A DNA stretch of 39,810 bases from JAUIAI01 sp049680625. Its GTDB lineage: Bacteria > Pseudomonadota > Gammaproteobacteria > Burkholderiales > Burkholderiaceae_E. A program made the position numbers and the translations under genes. Below, piece after piece: positions 17,042 through 24,122 of this stretch (within the stretch, counting starts at the first letter, position 1; the number at the start of each line of letters is the position of its first letter). The stretch spans positions 1 through 39,810 of the forward strand of contig JBAUID010000215.1 in the NCBI GenBank assembly GCA_049680625.1, read 5' to 3'. The notes below the pieces were generated by a model. That model saw only the letters and a list, made by a program, of their open reading frames with translations. It did not search any database and was not told the origin of the DNA.

Positions 17042-18631
17042 ATGACTGTTGAGAACGCAGCCCCGACCAAACGCCCGAACTTCCTGTTTATCATGACTGA
17101 TCAGCATCGGGCAGACCACCTGGGCTGCGGTGGAAATCGTATTATCAAAACGCCAAACCTTGATAACCTGGCCGCAGGCGGCACCTTGTTTGATCGCTTT
17201 TATGTCGCCAATCCGATTTGTATGCCAAACCGCTCCAGCATCATGACCGGCCGCATGTCCAGCGTGCACGGTGTGCGACATAATGGCATCCCGTTGAGTA
17301 TCGACGACACAACTTTTGTCGATGTCATGCGCGATGCAGGCTACCGTACCGGGCTGATTGGCAAGTCGCATTTGCAAAACTTCACCGGCCTGCCGGCCGG
17401 AAAACAATACAAGCCGACACCCGGCCTGCACACCCCGCCACCGCATTTGCGCGATGCCGTTCGTAACCAGCGCAACGGCCCGGAATACAGCCTCGAGGAC
17501 GTCACCAAGTGGACAACCTCGCTGATGGAACGCTGGCCACGACCGTTCTATGGTTTTGAACACGTTGAAATTGCCGATGACCACGCTGACCTTGCCAGTG
17601 GTGATTACAAACTATGGGCACGCAACCAGCATCCGGACTTCGACTCTCTGGTTGGCCCCAAAAACGCAATCCCAGATAAGCGGTACAACTCACCCCAGGC
17701 CTGGCGTACGTCGGTTCCGGAAGAGCTTTACTCGACCACCTGGATCTCCGACAGAACCGAAGCCCATCTTGAAAAGCTCGCCGGTGAGGATGAACCCTTT
17801 TTCCTGACGGTTTCTTTTCCGGACCCACATCACCCGTTCACCCCACCGGGAAAATACTGGGATATGTACAGCCCGGATGACATGGTCATTCCAGCATCTT
17901 TTGGTAAAAGCAAACTGCCTCCGGTGCTGGCGATGCAAAAAGCCATGCTGGCCGGCACTGACCCGCGGGACAACCAGGCTCCGTTTGCTGTCAATGAACG
18001 CGAAGCCCGGGAAATTTTGGCCCTGACTTTTGGCATGATCACGATGATCGACGATGCCGTTGGCCGCATTGTCGACAAGCTCAAAGCGCTCGGTCTGGAC
18101 GACAACACAATCATTGTGTTCACGGCGGATCACGGCGACTACATGGGTGACCACGGCGTGATGCTGAAACTGTTACTCCACTTTCAGGGGCTGATAAGGA
18201 TTCCCTTCATCTGGCGTGAACCGAGTGCCATCGGTGGCCAGCGACGTAACGACCTCGGTTCATCAATTGATATTGCGCCAACTATTCTGGCCCGGGCCGG
18301 CATCCAGTCGTATAACGGTATTCAGGGCCGCGACTTATTCAATTCGGCATCGCCGGATTCTATTGTTGTGGAAGAAGACAGCTCACGGTCGCTCATCGGC
18401 TTCGAGCGATTTCAGCGTCTCAGAACCCTGGTCACCCCGGACTGGCGGATGACTGTTCGAGAAGGCGAGCCGTGGAGCGAGATGTATAACTTGCAAGACG
18501 ACCCCCATGAGTTGAATAACCTGTACGATATCTCCGAAGCACGCCCCCAACGGGAGCGGCTCACGGAAAATTTACTCCGGAGAATAATTGAGCTTCAGGA
18601 TCACGCCCCAATGCCCAGTGGGCGGGCCTGA
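17042..18631 (+). CDS. Type I sulfatase (formylglycine-dependent)
   Basis: A 529-residue member of the alkaline-phosphatase/sulfatase superfamily. The formylglycine site is Cys60 in ICMPNRSSIMTGR, which fits CxPxR and so needs a maturase (FGE or an anaerobic equivalent) encoded elsewhere. Metal ligands appear in MTDQHRADH (Asp20, Gln21) and in the later ADHGDYMGDHG. DPHHPFTPPG and the C-terminal EPWSEMYNLQDDPHELNNLYD are typical of sulfatases acting on carbohydrates or small sulfate esters; phosphonate monoester hydrolases share the fold and cannot be excluded. There is no signal peptide, which suggests a cytoplasmic enzyme. AGGAAC precedes the ATG. It lies between the PHP-like hydrolase and the tripartite transporter genes, on the same strand as both. 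Confidence 0.9.
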   Translation: MTVENAAPTKRPNFLFIMTDQHRADHLGCGGNRIIKTPNLDNLAAGGTLFDRFYVANPICMPNRSSIMTGRMSSVHGVRHNGIPLSIDDTTFVDVMRDAGYRTGLIGKSHLQNFTGLPAGKQYKPTPGLHTPPPHLRDAVRNQRNGPEYSLEDVTKWTTSLMERWPRPFYGFEHVEIADDHADLASGDYKLWARNQHPDFDSLVGPKNAIPDKRYNSPQAWRTSVPEELYSTTWISDRTEAHLEKLAGEDEPFFLTVSFPDPHHPFTPPGKYWDMYSPDDMVIPASFGKSKLPPVLAMQKAMLAGTDPRDNQAPFAVNEREAREILALTFGMITMIDDAVGRIVDKLKALGLDDNTIIVFTADHGDYMGDHGVMLKLLLHFQGLIRIPFIWREPSAIGGQRRNDLGSSIDIAPTILARAGIQSYNGIQGRDLFNSASPDSIVVEEDSSRSLIGFERFQRLRTLVTPDWRMTVREGEPWSEMYNLQDDPHELNNLYDISEARPQRERLTENLLRRIIELQDHAPMPSGRA

Positions 18632-18667
18632 CAGAGACAAAAACCACTCGCTGAAGGAGACGCAGCG

Positions 18668-19111
18668 ATGAGGAAAGCGAACTTGTTGTCGGGTGTATTC
18701 CTGATGCTCCTGAGTCTGGCCTTGCTGTTCTGGATTATTCCCTGGCAGGTTGAAGAGACTTTTGACGGCGCAGTCTCTCCACGACTGCTGCCCCAAATTT
18801 GCGCGGCTGGTATTGGCCTGCTGTCGCTCGTATTAATTATTACCAACCTGCGAACCCCAGCTATCGCCGCTGATAAATCGCCACTGACCTGGCCTGATGT
18901 GCGTGCCGTGCTGACGATTGGTGGCTTGCTCGCTGTCGGCATTTTTCTCTTCTCGGTAGCCGGCCCTATTGTTGCCAGCACGGTACTCATTGTTGGCATC
19001 TTATTGGCAATGGGTGAACGCCGCCTCCTGCCGCTAATCCTGATGCCAGTTGTGCTGATGACTGGCTCCTGGGTCCTGTTCTACAAAATTCTCGGCACGG
19101 CTATTCAGTAA
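18668..19111 (+). CDS. tctB: Tripartite tricarboxylate transporter, small membrane subunit
   Basis: A 147-residue protein with four predicted helices, the usual form of TctB. It begins with LLSGVFLMLLSLALLFWIIP and has a conserved-looking PRLLPQICAAGIGLLSL segment after the first periplasmic loop. This is a TctB hallmark (F/SPRxxPxxx). With TctA it makes the membrane part of a sodium- or proton-driven importer fed by a periplasmic binding protein. GAAGGAG lies upstream of the ATG, and the stop is five bases before the tctA start, so they are co-translated. Confidence 0.88.
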   Translation: MRKANLLSGVFLMLLSLALLFWIIPWQVEETFDGAVSPRLLPQICAAGIGLLSLVLIITNLRTPAIAADKSPLTWPDVRAVLTIGGLLAVGIFLFSVAGPIVASTVLIVGILLAMGERRLLPLILMPVVLMTGSWVLFYKILGTAIQ

Positions 19112-19116
19112 AACAC

Positions 19117-20637
19117 ATGGAAGAAATTTACGGAGCCCTGGCGACAGTCCTGACGCCGATCAATATTCTCTGGGTCGCTTTTGGCGTGACCTTAGGCTAT
19201 GTAGTTGGGGTGATTCCCGGCCTGGGCAAAGGCACGGCAGTGGCGGTGGCTATTCCACTGACCTTCTACATCGCGCCGGTTTCTGCTATTGCCTTTCTTA
19301 TTGGTATCGCCAAGGGCAGTACCGCGGGCAGCGCGGTCTCGGCAATTTTGCTCAATGCACCGGGTGAGGCCTCGTCAGCACCAACCGCGCTCGACGGCTA
19401 CCCGCTCGCCAGGCAGGGCAAGGCACAAAAAGCACTTAAAATGGGCTTATTTGCCTCGGTAATTGGTGACTTCGTGTCCACCGTTGTGTTGATCTTGTTA
19501 GCGCAGCCCCTGGCCGAGTACGCGCTGGCCGTTGGCCCAATTGAACTGTGCGCAATTCTACTGTTTTCGTTAACGTTCATCGCCGGCCTGTCAGGCGATT
19601 CACTGACTCGCGGCCTGATCGCTGGCTTGTTTGGTGTTTTGGTTTCCACTGTCGGCACCGAGGTCGAAACCGCCGCTCTGCGCTTCACCTTTGATTCGCT
19701 CGAACTATACGACGGACTGAGCATTGTTCCGGTGGCCATTGGCATACTGGCCACATCAGAAATGATGATCCAAATGGGCAATCAACGCACTCTCGATGTC
19801 GAAACCGATCTGCTCAACAAAAGCAGTCGCTATGAAGACACCGTCATCCTCTGGAGCGAATGGAAAGCCTGCTTCCCGTCAATCCTGCGCGGCACGGCAA
19901 TTGGTACCGTCGTTGGCATCCTGCCTGGTTTGGGTGCCAGCGTGGCATCGTTCTTGTCTTATGGCGCTGCCAAGCGGGCTGCCAAAGATCCGAGCCGTTT
20001 TGGCAAGGGCGCGCTCGAAGGCGTTGCTGCCGCTGAGAGCGCAGATAACGCGGTGGTGCCATCCAGCCTGGTACCGTTATTTGCCATCGGCATACCGGGC
20101 AGCGTGATCGCAGCAATCCTTATCGGCGCATTTATCGTGCAAGGGGTAACCCCAGGCCCGTTAATGTTCACGGAACAAAAAGAGCTCGTCTTTGGCATTT
20201 ATATCTCAATGCTCCTGGCCAGTCTCTTGCTATTGATCATTGGTTTTTTTGGCCAGCGTATTTTTGCCCAGGTAGTACGGGTTCCGATGCGATACGTAAT
20301 TCCGGTAGTGGTGTTTTTCTGCAGCATGGGAGCCTACTTGCAAGGCAATGGCATATTTGGGGTCGGCATCATGCTGTTCTTTGGCGTTGTCGGTTTTTTT
20401 ATGCGAAAACTCGATTTTGGTTTTGTAACCTTCATTATCGGTTTTGTTATCGGGCCGGCTTTTGAATTGTCTTTTCGCCAAACCATTGCCTTAACCCATC
20501 ACAATCTGTTTAACGTTATCTACCACCCGATTGCTGTCGTATTCATTCTGATGACTGTCATTGCGGCCTGGCGCATTGCAGTGCAACAACGCCGCAAACT
20601 GCGGGCTGCGACCCAAGCGGCTATTTCTGATCAGTGA
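19117..20637 (+). CDS. tctA: Tripartite tricarboxylate transporter, large permease
   Basis: A 506-residue membrane protein with about twelve helices, the standard TctA length. The family signature GVIPGLGKGTAVAVAIPLTF near residue 32 and its echo VGILPGLGASVASFLSYG near residue 268 form the two inverted halves of the transporter. ILLNAPGEASSAPTALDGYPLARQGKAQKAL is also characteristic (about 78-108). It imports carboxylates such as citrate or other di- and tricarboxylates delivered by TctC. The stop codon lies inside a 15-bp tandem duplication, so the last residues may be unstable between strains. Confidence 0.94.
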   Translation: MEEIYGALATVLTPINILWVAFGVTLGYVVGVIPGLGKGTAVAVAIPLTFYIAPVSAIAFLIGIAKGSTAGSAVSAILLNAPGEASSAPTALDGYPLARQGKAQKALKMGLFASVIGDFVSTVVLILLAQPLAEYALAVGPIELCAILLFSLTFIAGLSGDSLTRGLIAGLFGVLVSTVGTEVETAALRFTFDSLELYDGLSIVPVAIGILATSEMMIQMGNQRTLDVETDLLNKSSRYEDTVILWSEWKACFPSILRGTAIGTVVGILPGLGASVASFLSYGAAKRAAKDPSRFGKGALEGVAAAESADNAVVPSSLVPLFAIGIPGSVIAAILIGAFIVQGVTPGPLMFTEQKELVFGIYISMLLASLLLLIIGFFGQRIFAQVVRVPMRYVIPVVVFFCSMGAYLQGNGIFGVGIMLFFGVVGFFMRKLDFGFVTFIIGFVIGPAFELSFRQTIALTHHNLFNVIYHPIAVVFILMTVIAAWRIAVQQRRKLRAATQAAISDQ

Positions 20638-20661
20638 ATCACTCTTCAGTGAATCGCTCTT
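20632..20661. repeat. 15-bp tandem duplication at the tctA stop codon
   Basis: CAGTGAATCACTCTT at 20632-20646 is followed directly by CAGTGAATCGCTCTT at 20647-20661, one mismatch apart. The first copy contains the tctA stop codon (TGA at 20635-20637). It looks like a recent local duplication of the gene end. Confidence 0.85.
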
Positions 20662-20686
20662 GTTAACAGGGTCATCCCAAGTCTTT

Positions 20687-20716
20687 TACGCCACGTTATT
20701 CATTTGTACGCCACGT
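20687..20716. promoter_or_regulatory. Direct repeats ahead of tctC
   Basis: The 168-base gap between tctA and tctC holds two exact 10-bp direct repeats, TACGCCACGT, at 20687-20696 and 20707-20716. A third partial copy, TACGCACAAA, starts at 20728. The starts are 20 and 21 bases apart, that is two helical turns, so all face the same side of the DNA. This is the geometry of response-regulator or other tandem-dimer operators; tct operons elsewhere are controlled by TctD/TctE. The repeat suggests that tctC has its own promoter in addition to read-through from tctA. The regulator itself is not in the window. Confidence 0.45.
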
Positions 20717-20805
20717 CGACACCTCGGTACGCACAAAAACCTGAATTGCCTGAGATCAGTCGATTTGCTACTGTTTCGAACACACAACCAAGGAGACTAT
20801 TTACT

Positions 20806-21759
20806 ATGTTGCGCTCAACACTTATTGCCGCTGCCGCTGTAACGGCCGTAACCACTCTTGCTGTCAGCACCGCACAAGCGGCAGACTGGCCAACAAAACC
20901 CGTCACCATGGTCATCGGCTATAAAGCCGGTGGCGGCACGGACACCGTTGGCCGGGTCTTTGCCAAGGTTTTGAGTCGTGAGCTTGGCCAGCAAGTTAAT
21001 GTTGTCAATAAGCCTGGCGCTGGTGGTGGGGTTGCCGCAATGCAAGTGGCCCGCGCAAAAAATGATGGCTACACGATCATGATGCTGCCATCCAACTCAG
21101 TCACCAGTGGGCCTCATGTGACCAAGAAAGTTCGAGTGACCGTCGATGATTTTGAATACGCTGGCATGTTGACTGCGTTTCAACCAGCGCTGGTCGCGCC
21201 CGTTGGTGCGCCGTTTAATACCTGGGACGAATTCCTCGCCTTTGCCAAGAAAAAAGGTGAGGTGACCTTCGCAACCCTGCACCCGTTCTCGCGTCTGGTT
21301 GGCCAGATCATTGAAAAAGAGAAAGGTATCAAACTGAATATCGTGCCCGTCAAAGGTGGTGCCGGCATGTTGAACGTGGTGTTAGGCAATGAAGTGGATC
21401 TGGCCTACTCCGGTGGCATCCACACCAGCCATCCGGACAAAATCAAAGTCATTGCCCCAGTTACTTCAGATCGCCAGGCAGCCACCCCCGACATCCCAAC
21501 CCTGCGGGAACAGGGAATTCCGGTTGCTGCCAACGCAATGACCACCTTGTTTGCACCCAAGGGTACGTCGGATGCCATTATGAACAAACTGGCGGCTGCC
21601 GTAAAAGTCGCTTCGACCGACCCGAGCGTGATCGACATCTCCAATAAGACAAAATTCCCACTGCACTACCGCGACCGAAAAGCAACAACCGAAGAGATGA
21701 AAGCGCAATGGGATTCGTATAAAGCCATTATCGAAGCCACCGGCTATGTTGCGAAGTAA
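20806..21759 (+). CDS. tctC: Tripartite tricarboxylate transporter substrate-binding protein
   Basis: A 317-residue periplasmic binding protein of the Bug/TctC family. A signal peptide covers about residues 1-25 (LIAAAAVTAVTTLAVSTAQA, probable cleavage after AQA). The mature part starts with WPTKPVTMVIGYKAGGGTDT, the family's usual first strand and Gly-rich loop, and VNVVNKPGAGG follows. The ATG at 20806 is chosen over an in-frame upstream start at 20704 because AAGGAG lies about nine bases before it and the signal peptide begins there. It captures the carboxylate and hands it to TctAB. Gene order tctB-tctA-tctC differs from the Salmonella order. A CoA transferase gene follows nine bases later. 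Confidence 0.93.
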   Translation: MLRSTLIAAAAVTAVTTLAVSTAQAADWPTKPVTMVIGYKAGGGTDTVGRVFAKVLSRELGQQVNVVNKPGAGGGVAAMQVARAKNDGYTIMMLPSNSVTSGPHVTKKVRVTVDDFEYAGMLTAFQPALVAPVGAPFNTWDEFLAFAKKKGEVTFATLHPFSRLVGQIIEKEKGIKLNIVPVKGGAGMLNVVLGNEVDLAYSGGIHTSHPDKIKVIAPVTSDRQAATPDIPTLREQGIPVAANAMTTLFAPKGTSDAIMNKLAAAVKVASTDPSVIDISNKTKFPLHYRDRKATTEEMKAQWDSYKAIIEATGYVAK

Positions 21760-21768
21760 GGAGTAGCC

Positions 21769-22995
21769 ATGTCGGAAGCCCCCATGTTTCAACCTCTGAA
21801 AGGCCTGCGGGTCATTGATTTAACCCAGGTACTCGCGGGCCCGTATGCCACCTACCAGTTGGCGCTAATGGGGGCCGAAGTCATTAAGGTGGAAAATCCG
21901 GACGGCGGCGATTGGACCCGAGCGGGAAAGTCTCTGCCCGGCCATGAAAACCAGGGGCTGGGTGCCAGCTACCTGACGCAAAATGCCAATAAGAAGTCGG
22001 TTGCTATTGATCTGAAGCAGCCTGAAGGCCTGGCATTGCTCAAGAAGCTGGTTGCCAGCGCTGACTTTTTTGTCGAAAACTTTCGCCCCGGTACAGCGGC
22101 ACGCCTGGGCTTGTCGTTCGAAGACATCAAAGCGGTGAACAACAGGATTATCTACTGCTCGATGTCGGCCTACGGACAGGACGGCCCAATCAGCCACCGC
22201 CCTGCCTACGACCATGTTGTACAGGGCATGTGCGGCATTATGATGTCAACCGGGCAAGCCGGCACCGTGCCCAACAAAGTCGGGTCGCCGTATATTGACT
22301 ACGTCACCGGATTAAACGGCGCCTTCGCGATGAGCAATGCACTGCATCAGTCGCGATTGACCGGCGAAGCCGTACGGGTTGATGTTGCGATGCTCGATTC
22401 GGCAATGATGTTGATGGCATCGATGCTGACCCAGTCACTTTCGCTTGGTATGAAACACGAAGCCAACGGCAATGAGGCATTCAGCCGCAGCCCCTCCTCC
22501 GGTGCATTCGAAACCACCAGTGGCACCTTAATGATTGCGGCCAACAACGAACGTCAGTTTGCCAGCCTGTGTCGCGGCATTGGACGTGCCGACATTCTCG
22601 ACGATCCGCGATGGTCGACCCTCGCAGCCCGCGCTGAGAACACCGAAGCATTGCGTGAGGCCATCGCCAGTGCGATAAAAACCAATACAGCAGACCATTG
22701 GGAAGCCGCGCTGGACAAAGAGTTGGTGCCGGCAGCGCGGGTGCGCAGTATCAACGAAGTACTGAATGAAGGGCAGCTTCAGGCGCGGGGCCTGATGGTG
22801 GGCATGCCAATGCCTGGCTCGGATACGCCGGCATTTGTACCTACCCTGGGCTTTAAAGCCGATGGTGAAGTGGTTGCCCCTATCCGGGCGCCGGTGAAAC
22901 TAGGGGCCGACACCGAGGCAGTGCTGACCGCACTTGGCATCGATAAGCAGGAAATCCACGCACTGAAAACCAAAGCCGTCATTGGCACAGGCTGA
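21769..22995 (+). CDS. Class III (CaiB/BaiF-family) CoA transferase
   Basis: A 408-residue enzyme of the formyl-CoA transferase family. The N-terminal LKGLRVIDLTQVLAGPYAT and GAEVIKVENPDGGD, followed by NANKKSVAIDLK, are diagnostic. Asp177 in SPYIDYVTGL is the expected catalytic Asp that forms the acyl-aspartyl anhydride. These proteins move CoA from one carboxylic acid to another and form interlocked dimers. AAGGAG lies before the ATG. The gene follows tctC after nine bases, so the simplest reading is that the acid brought in by the Tct importer is activated here to a CoA thioester. The acid is not identifiable from sequence; dicarboxylates, carnitine-like and aromatic acids are all used by relatives. 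Confidence 0.92.
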   Translation: MSEAPMFQPLKGLRVIDLTQVLAGPYATYQLALMGAEVIKVENPDGGDWTRAGKSLPGHENQGLGASYLTQNANKKSVAIDLKQPEGLALLKKLVASADFFVENFRPGTAARLGLSFEDIKAVNNRIIYCSMSAYGQDGPISHRPAYDHVVQGMCGIMMSTGQAGTVPNKVGSPYIDYVTGLNGAFAMSNALHQSRLTGEAVRVDVAMLDSAMMLMASMLTQSLSLGMKHEANGNEAFSRSPSSGAFETTSGTLMIAANNERQFASLCRGIGRADILDDPRWSTLAARAENTEALREAIASAIKTNTADHWEAALDKELVPAARVRSINEVLNEGQLQARGLMVGMPMPGSDTPAFVPTLGFKADGEVVAPIRAPVKLGADTEAVLTALGIDKQEIHALKTKAVIGTG

Positions 22996-23085
22996 CCGAA
23001 GATAGACCGGCCCCAAAGCCTTGCTACAAGCCGACTCGAAGCCAAATCACTTGCAACCCCATCACGCTGTATTCGGAGCCACAAA

Positions 23086-23475
23086 ATGAATATCGTCGAA
23101 AATCTCAACGACATTACCGCGGTAAAAGCAGTCATGCAGCTTTATATAGACGGAGCTGATGGAGACGTCGCCAAACTCAACCAGGCCTTTCATGAAAACG
23201 CCCAGATGTTTGGCCACGTTGGCGATGTACGACGTGACATGCCGATCACCCAGTTTATTGCGGGGGTTGGCAACGCCGGGCCAAACCTGACCGGCCCGAA
23301 TTATCGATTTGAAATGCCGGACATCAAAGTGGCCGGCCTTGCTGCAGTGGTGACACTGATTGAACAAGACTACCGCGGATGCGAGTTCGTTAACTTTTTC
23401 ACGCTGGCGAAAATCAACGATACCTGGAAAATTGTCAGCAAGACTTATACGAGTACTGGCGGGCCGTTTAAATAA
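23086..23475 (+). CDS. NTF2-fold (SnoaL/lumazine-binding-like) small protein
   Basis: A 129-residue cytoplasmic protein with the pattern of the NTF2-like superfamily: N-terminal helices (TAVKAVMQLYIDGADGDVAKLNQAFHENAQMFG), a central strand region, and a C-terminal FFTLAKINDTWKIVSKTYTSTGG that forms the curved sheet. It looks closest to proteins annotated as putative lumazine-binding or SnoaL-like. Such proteins are often ketosteroid-isomerase-like enzymes or small-ligand binders; no catalytic pair is clear here. CGGAG lies before the ATG. It is 90 bases after the CoA transferase gene and probably ends the same transcript. Its last codons form the left arm of the stem-loop at 23456-23495. Confidence 0.75.
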   Translation: MNIVENLNDITAVKAVMQLYIDGADGDVAKLNQAFHENAQMFGHVGDVRRDMPITQFIAGVGNAGPNLTGPNYRFEMPDIKVAGLAAVVTLIEQDYRGCEFVNFFTLAKINDTWKIVSKTYTSTGGPFK

Positions 23476-23495
23476 GCCTGTTATGAGCCCGCCAG
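23456..23495. terminator. Stem-loop between convergent genes
   Basis: CTGGCGGGC (23456-23464) and GCCCGCCAG (23487-23495) form a perfect 9-bp, GC-rich inverted repeat with a 22-base loop. It straddles the stop codon of the NTF2-like gene and lies just beyond the stop of the convergent cytochrome c' gene. No T-run follows on either strand, so intrinsic termination would be weak. It could block transcriptional collision or protect a 3' end. Confidence 0.4.
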
Positions 23496-23511
23496 CAATA
23501 GACTATGTGTT

Positions 23512-24021
23512 CTATTTCGCCTTGTAGTCGTCGTGGCAGCCTTTGCAGCTTTTGCCAACCGGGCCTAATCCGCCCTTCAGTGCATCGAGGCCATTACCGG
23601 CCACTTTTACCAATTCGTCCGCGGCCTCTTTGAAGGCTTTGTTTTTTTCAGTAATTTTCGGATAGGTAGACCATATCTCTGGTTTTGCTGAAGTTTTTTC
23701 GGTCAGGCCGGCAGCATCTTTTTCGGAACCTTTAGGCCACATCGCACCTTGCATGACCAGAGATGTCAGTTGCAGGTTGTACGCAGCATCCGACGCTTGC
23801 TTGGCGTCGTAGGGGATATTGCCCTTGGCCATGCCACCCAGAATACCCATGCTGTGACCCTGAATTTGCATCAAACCCTGGCGGGCCTTAATGGCAGAAG
23901 TATGTGGGCCTTTTTTTTCCTGGGCATGCGCATCAGCTCCCGGTAACGCGATCGCACCGGCTAAAAACCCAGCAGCAACAACACCAGAGAGCACTACTTT
24001 GGACTTACTCAGATTCTTCAT
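23512..24021 (-). CDS. Cytochrome c' (class II c-type cytochrome)
   Basis: A 169-residue exported four-helix-bundle cytochrome. A signal peptide occupies about residues 1-33 (VLSGVVAAGFLAGAIALPGADAHA). The single haem motif Cys159-Lys-Gly-Cys162-His163 lies at the extreme C-terminus (GKSCKGCHDDYK), the arrangement of class II cytochromes. The N-terminal part IKARQGLMQIQGHSMGILGGMAKG fits the first helix with its haem-facing residue. Cytochromes c' bind NO and are linked to protection from nitrosative stress and to denitrification. GGAGGA precedes the ATG. It is a single gene between a convergent neighbour and the aminotransferase-fold gene upstream; a 14-bp palindrome lies 80 bases before its start. 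Confidence 0.92.
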   Translation of the reverse strand: MKNLSKSKVVLSGVVAAGFLAGAIALPGADAHAQEKKGPHTSAIKARQGLMQIQGHSMGILGGMAKGNIPYDAKQASDAAYNLQLTSLVMQGAMWPKGSEKDAAGLTEKTSAKPEIWSTYPKITEKNKAFKEAADELVKVAGNGLDALKGGLGPVGKSCKGCHDDYKAK

Positions 24022-24100
24022 ACCATCCTCCTTCGGTTAGGTTGAGCCATTTGGCCCGACATTAGGCGGCCGGTCAAGTCACTAAATGAACACAAAGCCT

Positions 24101-24114
24101 GTGCAAAATTGCAC
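24101..24114. promoter_or_regulatory. Palindrome upstream of cytochrome c'
   Basis: GTGCAA-AA-TTGCAC (24101-24114) is a perfect 6-bp-arm palindrome with a 2-bp centre. It lies 80-93 bases upstream of the cytochrome c' start and just past the stop codon of the leftward PLP-enzyme gene. The position and symmetry fit an operator for a homodimeric regulator. It does not match the FNR/NnrR-type TTGAT...ATCAA pattern expected for NO-responsive genes. The regulator is unknown. Confidence 0.35.
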
Positions 24115-24122
24115 TGTAGCGG

